Positions 36,059-55,254 of a stretch of DNA of 64,000 bases are shown one piece after another. Numbering within the stretch: position 1 is the stretch's first letter; every line of letters begins with the position of its first letter. The position numbers and the translations under genes are program-made. The stretch lies in assembly GCA_021464245.1 (NCBI GenBank), contig JADCRB010000067.1, positions 496,001 through 560,000 on the forward strand, read 5' to 3'. The stretch is from Carallia brachiata (Eukaryota > Streptophyta > Magnoliopsida > Malpighiales > Rhizophoraceae). Below the pieces are notes generated by a model. That model was not told the DNA's origin. It saw nothing but the letters and a program-made list of their open reading frames with translations, and made no database searches.

Positions 36059-37526
36059 TAATGATAATGATAATGATAATAAATATTTGTATATTATAAT
36101 AAAATTAAATATTTCAAAAATTAGGATAATAATTAATTATAAATGATAATAATATTATCTATATTTTCATAATATTAATAATAACTATAAATAATAAAAT
36201 TATTTGCATAAAAATTTCATAATTTTAATAATAATTTATTTATTAATAATGACTTATTTTATAATATCTACAATATCATTTTGATTATAACAATATTATT
36301 CATACTTCTTCGTTGTTATCATTATTAATAAAAATTTATGTTATTTTTTAATTTTAGATTTTATATTTATGATTATTATTGTGAAGTAAATTATTATTAT
36401 TATTATTATCGTTATTTAATATTTTTAATTTGAAATTATGTTACAATATTTTTGTATTTTTAATTTTTATTTTGATATTCATAATTTTTTATTTTTTGTA
36501 TTTGTTGGTTATTTATTTTTAGTGAAATAAATATTATCATATATTTGATATTGATTCCGCTTCCAAACTAAAACAAACGACTGTAAAAGATTTTGATTCT
36601 GATTCCTAAATAAACCAAACATGTCATAAAAAAAATCATTCTGTTTCCGATTTCACTTGATTCTGATTCCAATTCCGATTCCGATTCTAACTTTTAAACC
36701 AAACGTTTTTTACAATATATAAGGTCATCAAATGCTACTTTTAACTCTTATGCAATTTTTCGTTTCTTTTTTTTTTGTAAAAAATCCATTGAGAGAGACA
36801 TTTGGTCGTGTCATGCACCTATAAATGAATTAAAACGTTTCTTTGGAAGTTTATTTTTGTGAGTTTTGGAGATATTTTTCCTCCCTCTTAGCTGAAGAAG
36901 AAGAACGCATCAAAGCTCACCAAGAGTCAACTCAAAATACAACCAATAACCAACTTAGTAGCATGGTTTCTTTTCTCCAGACCAATAGTGGGATATACCA
37001 ATGAATTTTAGTTCAATTGTATTAATACTAAAATTATTTATAAAATTAAAAATTTTGAATTTTAATTTTAATTAAAATAAATTAAAATATATGGCCAAGT
37101 TCGTAACCATTGGCAGTGGCCAGTGGGCATGGTGGAATGGCCCTTTCGTCGTCACATTTATTACGTGCATGACATGTATCACTGGACATGACAAATGTGC
37201 TACCTACTAAACCGTTGAAATGGGTCCCAACTCAACCGTGCACTGTGCACATTTAGCATTCCCTGTTTAAAACCACCAAAAATTTCACCTTTAAAATTTA
37301 TTTGTATGATTTTTTTTTTTTAACGTGACGCAATGATTTTTTTAAAATAATTTTTAAAGAGGCCGTTGAAAAAAAAAAAAAGGAGGAATTGTGGAATTCA
37401 CTGCGTTCCCTTCTCAGCCTATTTCTCACTTGAAAACATAAAACACTCTCATCAACTCAACTCAAGAGTTGAATTAGTAGGAATTGTTCAATTAAAAATA
37501 AACAGATATATATTCATATTTTTAAT
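34995..37526. other. Intergenic, AT-rich
   Basis: No gene recognised. 35797-36708 may be a MITE-like element: it opens with TATTTGGTTGG and AATGAGAATGAGAATG and ends with ATTCCGATTCCGATTC and AACCAAACG, a weakly inverted arrangement. It includes an AAT/GAT microsatellite at about 36029-36085. A short open stretch at 36885-37003 (LLAEEEERIKAHQES) may be a gene fragment of unknown origin. Confidence 0.4.
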
Positions 37527-37528
37527 TT

Positions 37529-37941
37529 TAAATTTTTATTTTTACATTCAAGTGCTAAACTTTTTTTAAGATTTCATTTGAGTTCTAAATTTTATTTTTT
37601 TCCTAAATTAGTTTAACTGTGACGGAAAGTGATCAATTCGTTAGTCCATGAATTTTATCCAACAAAAATTATTTAAAAAATATTAGATACAATAATTAAA
37701 TATTTTTTATCAACAAATACACAAATTGACATGTGTGTTTGTTAATGAAAAATATATCTAATTTGTATAGTTAATTTTTTAAAAATAATTTTAGGTCAAA
37801 CTCTATTATTGATAGATTGATCACTTTTTGTCACTTTTTGTCAATAAATATACTGATTTGACATAAAATTAAAAGATTTAAAATTTAAATAAAATCTCAA
37901 AAATAATTTAGTAAATAGGGTGTAAAAAATATAAAAATTTA
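37529..37941. mobile_element. Candidate foldback MITE, about 413 bp
   Basis: TAAATTTTTATTTTTACA at the left and its approximate reverse complement at the right (ending TATAAAAATTTA) begin imperfect inverted arms of about 65 bases. Further inward AAAGTGATCAA occurs at 37626-37636 and, inverted, at about 37820 as TTGATCACTTT. No target duplication was identified. Confidence 0.45.
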
Positions 37942-39454
37942 TGACTAAAAAAATATACATGCCTTGGAAAAAGTGGGCTTTTTTTTTTAGCCCTTTAGGG
38001 TTGGGAAAAGTTGAATTTCTGAAAAGTAGGGATTATTGCTCAGTTAGATTATCATTTTGTTGTTGAATTGTTCCGCCAATTTGAAAGCCCCATTTAATAT
38101 AAAATATTATTAAGATATAAGTACTCTAATCCTTTTTACTTAAAAAGTTTCCTAATTAATTAAGATTATTTTCTTTCTCATCTCATTATCTACTTGAATT
38201 TGATCGTCTCTCTTAATTATATCATTTATAAGTCAGACGCCAAATATGTCTTAATTGATGTAAGCATGAATTCTTCTTACTATCTTCAATCTATGTTAAC
38301 CTATTTTGCACGTATACACTCATCTTATTTTTAATTTAATTCCCCTACATATGGCTTCAAATCTTGCTAAATAATTTTTTCATTTTCGCTATACTCAAAT
38401 TATCTACATGTTATTTCTCAATACAATACAATGGTCTAATCACTTAACAAGGATCTTTATTTTAATTTAACGATAAAATCATTAAATTCGAAAATCTTAT
38501 TACTTGATAACATTAAAATGAGAAGAATTTTCAAAAATAGTGGAGAACCATATTTTCAAGAAAGCCCCTACTTCATTAGTAGAATTTTTTTTCAAAAGAA
38601 AACATCGAAAGGCCATGTTCCCACAAGATTAATCAAGATGGGAATTTAATTTATTCCTATGTTTTGGGCTTGTTTAATTAATTTCTCTCCTTTCTCTCTC
38701 TCTTTTTCCTTTTTTTTTTTTTTTTGGCAAGGAGCACTAATGAGTAACGACAAGCATTGACGTGGCACTCTTTGGCTGGTTTCCTCGTGGACTCCGTTTG
38801 ACCGCAGTCAAGTCTAACGGCCGAAGTTAACTTACAATTGGATAAAATTGCAAAAACTACCGTGGGGTGAAAAGTACTAAAAAACCCAAAAGTTAGGGAG
38901 TAAAAAATAAATATTAAAAACTGAGGCTAAAACCAGCTCAAAAGAAGTCGGTCCCACTCCCTTCCCCTCCCCCCCCCCCACCCCAGCTGTAAAAATTTCG
39001 AAAATGTCATCCACGCCGTCCATTTCTATCCCGAAATCGGAAAACGACAAAGATTTATTTTTTTAAAGAGAAAAATAAAGTTGTAAATAACTGCAAAAAC
39101 AGTGCCCTTTTTGCTAACTCTGCCCAAACCCACAGCAAAACCCAACTCACATGTTGCTCACAAAGATGCTCTGCCTCTGCCCCTCCATTTTCAATTTCAC
39201 CTCTCTGTAATAAACAGAGCAAAACCCAAAACCCAAAAAAAAAAAAAGAAAAAAAAAAGGAGAAATTATTAAATTATTAGTAATGAAGAAGAAGAGAGAC
39301 TGATCAGTTTCTGCTCTTTTTTCTCTTCATTTTCCTTTTTATTTTCTTTTTTGCGAAGTCAAGAAATGGATTTTGCTTGAGAAAGACGAGAAGAATAAAA
39401 AAAAAAAAAAGGAAAAAGAGCTAATTTTATCTCTGCTTTTCAGTTCAGAATCAG
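37942..39454. other. Intergenic region and probable promoter of REF6
   Basis: AT-rich DNA followed at 38740-39454 by less AT-rich sequence with a C-run at about 38967-38980. The last 700 bases probably include promoter and 5' untranslated leader. The leader is A- and GA-rich. No clear TATA box chosen. Confidence 0.45.
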
Positions 39455-47550
<8,096 letters not shown>

Positions 47551-49437
47551 TTCAAAGGACCGTGTAATTTAACATTGCTAATGAAACTGTTGTCCAGTTG
47601 ACAAGGTAGGAAGGATTAGGTTTTAAGGATGGGGTTAGGTTTTCCTTGTAACTGTAATTCAAATTAACAGTTAATTATCTTTTGCCCGGGTCATAGTCAG
47701 GCCCCCTGATTCACTGCAACCTGAGCGATTGGTTGGATCTGATTTATCACCAATGAACATCATATTGCTAGATCTTGTCTCAACTTTTTGGGGACTGTTT
47801 GCTGTTTGGACTGCCTTCTGTTATTGCAGGTAACAAAAATCAAAAGCCTGCAGAAGAACTTTTACCACCAATGCATTTTGTTTCATCCTTGCATCTCTCT
47901 CGCTTAAGGCATCTGTTTTCTGTTTCACTCTTGGAATATATTGGAGTGGTTAGATTTTGGCCCTCTTTATGGAAGCTCAATCATTTTAGGCCCTTATATC
48001 TATTTCGTGAGCTTATTGCTTAAACAACAGTGATAATATGCCAGCAAAATAGCCTTTGTTCTTATTAAGTATCTTTCCCTCCGCCAATTAATTTGTTTAG
48101 GTTTATGAAATCTGAAAAAAAAAGGGTCTTTTTATCTATTACTTGCTATTTAGAAATTTTAATTTTCTTAATGCAGAAAAATAGCAGGAATGTCATATTA
48201 TATTTTCCGTTCTATTTTTCACGTTTTGTTGGATACTCTGATGTTTAAGAACAGCAATGATTGTGTTGGGCAAAAATCAATAAACAAAAAAACAAAAGGG
48301 ATAGCACTATCTGTTACTTCCTTTGCGCTTCTCATTTCTCGTAAACACACATATACGGTACAACTACAAGAGCTAAAGTATATGGATAACAAATTAACAA
48401 TTTTCTTTCTTACCTTAGCCAATAATATGGCTTGAGGTTGGGAGTTTATTTGTTGTGCTTACTTTTCCGCCTAAGTTACTCTAATTATCGCTGTTATGAA
48501 TAAATTGGAAGTAAATTAGCTATGATAGCGAAATTCTTGGAGGTTCTTGGAGACTCAAAATGCATTAGAATGGAGAAGTATTAGAAGGGAAAAGAAATAT
48601 ACATAGTTATGATAATTATTTGTCCTACAACATACTAATATTAAACTACATAATTATGCTCAGATCACAAAAATTTAATACTTAAATAAGTTTTAGTTTG
48701 TTGATACTGAAATAGTTGTTATAATTAAAGATTTTGAATTTCAATTTTAATCAAAAACCACTAAATTAAGAAAATCACGTCCATAACTTACTAGCTCAAA
48801 GCTAAACAAAAAGCCTATGCACTCAAAAAAATATTTATGCACTTTTCCATGGCATCAAAACCCAATATTATTAACACCTAAGATGTAGTCTTGTGACAAG
48901 TCGATGAGTTTACTTTTGTATTAGTTTAAATTTGAGTTTCATTACAGTCATTTTTTTTATAAAATGTGTAGTGCAGTATTTAGTTCAATACTCATTAATA
49001 CTGAAATCAAATATAAAGAGGCTCATTTGTCCTCGAGCACTTAGCCCCAACAGTATTTAGATAACGAGTTTTCTTATAAAAAAGATTGAATGAAAATGTA
49101 ACGAATAGTTTTTGATTTCAATTAATACATATGATAATTTGGATACTGACGACGCTTTTTTTTATTTTTGTATTAACAAACCAATATTATTGTTTGAAAA
49201 AAAAAAGTGTACACAATGTTGGAATTTACCGAGAAACTGTTGGATTACAATTTACAAGACTTTTTTTTTCTTTCTTTTTTTCTAAGTTTAATCGTAAGAA
49301 AAGTTTTGCTTTTCTAGGAAGAAATCATAGGGAAAGAAAGAACCATAGTCGTACTTGTTGATTGTTGTGTCGTACAAAGCGAAAAAGAAAAGCAGATAGA
49401 GAGAGAGAGGCTGATCGATGATCGTATCTATTCTTCC
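47551..49437. other. REF6 3' flank and region upstream of the CCCH gene
   Basis: Presumed 3' untranslated region to about 47900, then AT-rich intergenic sequence with no recognisable gene. A GA-rich leader lies at 49340-49420 immediately before the next gene. Confidence 0.5.
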
Positions 49438-52400
49438 ATGGCTGCTGAGGATGCCCATTTTTCTTCTCAACAGAAACCCATTTCTGCCTTTGCCCATGTT
49501 TGCTACTCTGCAAAAAAATTGTTAGGTTTTGGAGAAAAAAATCTGAAATGTGGAGACCCAAAAATGGAGTACTCTGCTATTCGGAACCAAACTTCCGGAT
49601 TAGGGACTCGATCGCCTCCTCCATTGAACAGTATTCCCGCTCCGTCTGATCCTGATCGGACAGCTGAGAAGTGGGAGAAACGTTTGATCAATTCCGCGTT
49701 GTCTGATCAACATCAGATGGCTGGAGAGCTACTACATAAGAAAGGACTACATGAAGAGCTACATCAGCAGCTGGACTTGAGGGAGGAGGCGGAGAAGAAG
49801 AAGCGGGAAGCTGCGGCGGCGGAGAAACGCTCGAACGATCGCAGTGAAGAGGAGGAATTAAAGAGCGGCGGAGAGGAGAATGGGAATGGGACCAAAATGC
49901 AGCAGTACCCACTCAGGCCCGATGCTGAAGATTGCGCCTTTTACATGAAAACTGGGACTTGCAAATTTGGTTCCAATTGTAGGTTTAATCACCCTTTGAT
50001 AAGGAAAAATCAGGTATTCTATTCCTTTTTTTTTTCCTCTTTTTTGTTTCATTGTCATGGAATTTGTTGTTATAGTGTATGTCTAAGATTATAACTTAAA
50101 AAAAATGAAGTCTTTCAGTTAAGTGGAAGATGTGTACATATTTTGTTTGTGTTTGTTGCAAGTTTACTGGTGAAAGTAGGAATCTTTGAATGGGTAAAAT
50201 TGTTTTCATTATGGTTCTGATTATGCTGAGTTAATACAGACACAGAAAAACGTTTCAACGTAGGCCTCTTTTTTGTCTCCCCCCAATATGGCAATGTGGT
50301 GTATGTGGTTGTTATAAATTATAGGTCTTCTGTGTTGCTTGGGAAGAAATGCTTTGATAGACATTCTGGGATTTAAGGGTGTAACTAGTCAAGGGAGTTG
50401 GTTTTTGTTGTTTCAGTAAGCTTCTGGAAATTTAGTTTTTTTACTAGTTCTAGGAGACCTCACTGATATTACTGGATTTATTACTCTAACTTTCAATTAT
50501 TGTTGTTTTGCTGTTCCATTTTTTTTTAATAAGCCGGCCAAGGAGAAAGTGAAGGAAAGAGAAGAAGGCGTAGAGGTGCCAGGCCAGACAGAATGCAAGG
50601 TTATTTTTATCGTTCTTTTTGACATATGAACCCAAGTTTACATTGAAACTATATGTTCTGGCTTCTTTTTCCTAGTGTGACTTACTTTTGTTGGATCCAT
50701 TCCCTACCAATTAAGGCTTTTATGCGCGGTCTAGTTATGTTTTCCATGGTGGTTGTTCGTAGGTTGATTTACATGATAGAAACTTGCACTCTGTTCTTAA
50801 TGATGAATTTCTGTTGATTCATTTCTTAGCTTTTTGATTAAGTTGTTTCTATGAGGGTTGCAAATTTTGTTGTCTATTATGTTGTAAACCTTCTCTTGTT
50901 TGGCTAAGCAGGAATTTGCTTATGCATGACAGCGATTTTGTGTTGTAATTCTCCTTATTGCAGTATTACTTGAGGACAGGGGGCTGTAAGTATGGAGATG
51001 CTTGTAGATACAACCACTCAAAAGCCAAAACTCCGGTGATACCAGTTGTAGAGCTTAATTTTCTTGGCCTCCCAATCCGACCGGTATTCTTTATATGGAT
51101 GCCTTAAAATCTGACATAAGCTTGTCAGACCCTATAACTTTTATCATATTTATGATTGTGGTTATGCTTAACTTTAAACATGCATTGATCACAGGGGGAG
51201 AAAGAGTGCCCATATTACATGCGTAATGGCTCCTGCAAGTATGAAGCTAGCTGCAGGTTTAATCATCCTGATCCTACAGTTGCAGGGGGAATTGAGTCCC
51301 CAGCATTTGTTAATGGTGTGTCCGTTTCTCTAAAGAGTCCATCACAATCAAGTATAAGTTCATGGTCATCACCAAGGACATTAAATGAGACTGCTCCACC
51401 TGTGCCAATAATGTTTCCACCAACTCAAGGGGTTCCTGCTCACAATACTGAATGGAATGGGTATCAGGTGTCTACACTCTTCTGTTGCTATTTATCTTTT
51501 TGTCTTAGTTCTAGCATTTTGTGATTTGTTGGTTGTCTTTCTCTGTGTGATATTATTTCATAGTTTGGTGCTGCTAAAATCTGTTAAAAATTCAGTCTTT
51601 ATTCATTGGTCAGTATTGGTTCCTTCTATCATGCAATTAGTGTTGACAGACTTAAGTGGGTATATTTGCTTTCTTCTTATTCTTCTTCTTTTTTTTTTTT
51701 TTTATTTTCTTTTATTTGCTTTCTTACATGAATGAAATTGTGTCAGAATGAGTAGCGTTCATTGGCGTAGTTCTTATAATCACGTTAAATCAAGGAGGCC
51801 ATGGCACTGAGTACTGAATTTGAGCTGAGAAAAGAAATGTAAAGGTGTATGATACAATGCATTCTTGTTTCAAATTTGGAAATCGCTGTTATTGCCAAAA
51901 CAACTTCTGCCATGGCTGTCTTGCTTTATAAGAGATGGTGACATTTTTCAGCTCTAAAGATTATTATTGATGCCAAAAATATACAAATGATTTTAGGCCC
52001 TTATTTTCCCTTTGTATGGTTTATGATTCAATTGATTCTGTCATGCACATCTTCTCCTGTAGACATCTACATCTCGTGTTTCTATTCTTCAAACCAATTG
52101 TTTGAGGGATCATGGTAAATAATTTTTCTCAAAATCCACTTGCAAAGAACTATAACCACCATTGTTATGCCACTAATTATATAAAATTTTGGCTTGTCCA
52201 AGGCTCCTGTATATCCACCAGAAAGGAGCATCCATCCACCTCCAGCATATGTCATCAGCAACCTGATAAGTGAAACCAATGTCTTTGAACATCAGCAGCA
52301 TCAGATGCTGGTTGATGAATTTCCAGAACGACCTGGTCAGCCAGAGTGCAGTTTTTACATGAAAACTGGGGACTGTAAGTTTAAATCTAACTGCAAATTT

Positions 52401-53067
52401 CGTCATCCAAAGGATCGGCGCTTGAAGTCACCACCATGTGCACTTAGTAACGGGCCTGCCATTGAGACCTGTAAGTTGTTTTTCCTTTTAGGACTTCTTA
52501 CTAAGGACATGCAAAACCTAACAACTAGTTCATAATATTTCTTGTATGTTCCTTCTATTTATGGAAAATGAGAGAAAACCTTCTCAATCCTCTACTTCTT
52601 TTGACTTGTTTCCCTTATTAGATCAACAAAAACACATGTTTGATATTCCTTTTCATCATTTTTTCACACGTGTTTGCTGATGAAGTTGGAAAACTTTCCC
52701 TTCCTTTTGCACCGACCATGGAATTTAATTTTTTGGCTACTTTGAGTTTTTGCCCCTTGCATAAGAACACTTTTCCATAAGCTGTTGTGCTATCCTCTCA
52801 ACTTTTCAGCGACATTGAATTTTTTGATCCATGACCAGTAGCTTGTATTTCAAAATGCAGGACCAGAACCTATGCTCCTATTACAGCCGATATGGCATTT
52901 GCAAGTTTGGGCCAGCTTGTAAATTTGACCATCCAGTGCAGCTTCCTCCTCCGGTAGGATCCAATCTTAATCAGCCGTCTCCCTTTGGCAATTCTGCAAC
53001 AACGGAACAAAGTAGAATGGCTGAAGCTGGAAATGGAAATGATACTGCAGTTCAGCAGCGCGCATGA
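49438..53067 (+). CDS. CCCH zinc-finger protein (ZFN/ZC3H43 type), 6 exons, one frameshift
   Basis: Probable nuclear RNA- or DNA-binding protein of the plant five-finger CCCH family. Exons: 49438-50013, 50534-50599, 50964-51083, 51195-51467, 52203-52470, 52861-53067. Five C-x8-C-x5-C-x3-H fingers are visible: [41 protein letters not shown] (split over exons 2-3), [40 protein letters not shown] and [20 protein letters not shown]. The exon 5 frame runs into the intron and would splice to a stop. Shifted by one base, its last codons read GLPLRP, the residues that precede the last finger in this family, and then join exon 6 in phase. The break is a single extra base at about 52446-52454, next to a GGG run. 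The first ATG gives 502 residues. ATG 49564 (MEYSAIRNQ) is an alternative start giving 460, nearer the usual length. An overlapping short upstream ORF starts at about 49419. Confidence 0.9.
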
Positions 53068-53868
53068 AAGCTTTTGCATCAAATGCTCTAGCTTTTTCGG
53101 GTACAGTTGAGGGTTTTGAATTCTGTTTCCTGAAACATGTATGTTGTTGTAAGTTATTTTCTTTTTCAGCTGCCACAAGCTTGTCAGTCGGTGGCATTAT
53201 ATAGTCAAACACCAAGATGTAATCAGTATGTGTAGAGTGTTTCTATTCCATGCTCATCTCCAACTGTCGTGACTAGTTTTCTCGCAGTTTGATGTTTACC
53301 GTTTATAATATCATCGATGAATCTTCGGCTGGAGCAGGGTTATTTACATCCCAATCGTAAAACCTGGACACCAGGCGGCCTCCCTGCTGAAGACACTCTG
53401 ATAACTTGCTAAAAAGTCTGGTATATTAGTTAGCCTTCTTGGCCCATTCCAGCTATGATAACGTTTTTTGGTTGTTTGTGTTTTTTGGTTTTTGGTTTTT
53501 TATTTTTTGTTTTTTGTTTTTTTTTTTGAGGCGCAAACTATGATAACGTTAGTAGTAGCCATCAAATTGAATTTGCTTTTTTTGTTTTCATGGTTACACA
53601 AATTAATAATAATAATAATAAGACTTGGAATGAGATTTTACCTTTTATGTTAACATGTTTTTACGTTTTCACTCTTTTCATTTGTTTTTTTAATTTTTAT
53701 CTTTCAAATTTTTTGCCCATTATTTATACTTTTTGCCATCAATCAACCATTATATCTGTCACGTGACATTTAGTTATAGTTAGTTGATGCATAAAATTTG
53801 TGGACAAGTCAACATACTACGTCTTTTAAAAATAGAATTTTTTTTTGAAAATTCAAGAAAAAGAAAGC
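53068..53868. other. 3' flank of the CCCH gene
   Basis: Presumed 3' untranslated region, then T-rich sequence with an AAT run at about 53603-53618. No gene. Confidence 0.5.
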
Positions 53869-55254
53869 TTAAATTGAGGTATTTTTTCGGGTTTTTTTTC
53901 CCCTATTTTGTGTCATTTTTTCTGAAAGTTAATAATTTTATTAGTTTATAAAAAAAAAAAAAAAAAAGGACAAGCTCTTCCTCTCCGATCACGGTGAGCT
54001 GCGGCATCAAATCGAAATTCTAAGGAAGATCAAAAGTCACAACAGGTTCCCAAAACAAGGGATTCTTTATCGATTCTAAACCAATAGCCGTCTAATTCAT
54101 AGCCATTTACAGACGATATTGGAATAATTAAAGTCATGGCTTCTCGTTCCCGATTGGAGGGAATTGTAAATTGGATTGGTTACCCATCAACAGTACAGAA
54201 CCGCCAACGTCAGCAATGAATGACCTGTCTGGCAACATCAATATTCAACCCAAAAACTATCGGCACAGATATAGATATACACGATACCACGTAAAACAAA
54301 CACAACGACATTGACTTTAAAAATATTAACATAAACACGATCATATATATATATATATGAAAAAAAGTTAAATTTATAAAATTTTTATACATCATATATA
54401 TATTTTTAATTAATATTATAAATTTTATTCACTTAAAAATACTTATAAACATTTTTATATAATTATGGTAGGTTTTAAAAATTTTTTATTAAAAATATAT
54501 TGTAAAATTTTTTATTCTTTCTACTGTGAAATATCAAATGGATGTAAGATTTATAATCAATTTAAGTTTTTCTGTTAAAGTTTAAAATAAATTGAAGTTT
54601 GAACGTTTTAGAAGTTATGAATACTGATAATATTAAATTATAATTTTTAAATTTTTTTATTTATTAAAATATTTATAAAAATATTTAGGGGTGTTTGTAA
54701 TGTGTGGACACTTATCTTTTTTGTATCCAATTTGTGTGTTTGAATTTTTAAATTTTTTTTTTTAACAAACACTTTTAAGTATGTCAGATACGTGACGTTG
54801 CCGCGTATTTATGTCAGGAACATAATATCTTTAATTTCCACCGTGTCCGCGCTACCTTGCCCAGAAAGGAGCTTAGTCCATGCCTTCCCTGCCCTCTTCA
54901 AGCCCCTCGGATAAGAAGCTTCCGTTCGAAACACCAGCAACAGCCGCCAATGCCGGAGCCGTCAACTGATAGGGCAAGAAATGCGAGTCCACCGCCGAAT
55001 TGTCGCTAGCTATAATGGCACCACTGAGCTGAAGGCAATCACCAAATATTAAAGACAAAATCACTCGCAAGGAAAGACTCGAGAGCACGTGGCAGAGATT
55101 GCGGCGGGAGCTTCTGCGATCGGAGAGGAAGGGTTTTCCCTTTTTCTTTTTTTTCCTTTTGTTTTTATAAACTGAAACTATTAATTTTCACAAAAAATGA
55201 CACAAATTTCTTTTTAAAAAAAAAGCTAACCGGAAAAAAAATACCTCAATTTAA
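53869..55254. mobile_element. Long-TIR, Mutator-like non-autonomous element
   Basis: Arms of about 125 bases run inward from both ends. The left begins TTAAATTGAGGTATTTTTTC (53869) and passes through GTGTCATTTTTT, TTTATAAA and CTTCCTCTCCGATC (to about 53992). The right arm, reverse complemented from 55254, reads the same order with small differences. The length and AT-rich TIRs suggest a Mutator-like (MULE) element. A 9-bp duplication is not convincing (AAAGAAAGC and AAGAAGATG flank it). The interior (54000-55100) has no transposase, but a minus-strand open frame at 54873-55088 (VSNGSFLSEGLEEG) could be a captured gene piece. Confidence 0.7.

Noticed and set aside
36029..36118. AAT/GAT repeat run as a regularly spaced array (CRISPR-like)
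   Set aside because: It is a simple trinucleotide microsatellite in a plant nuclear context.
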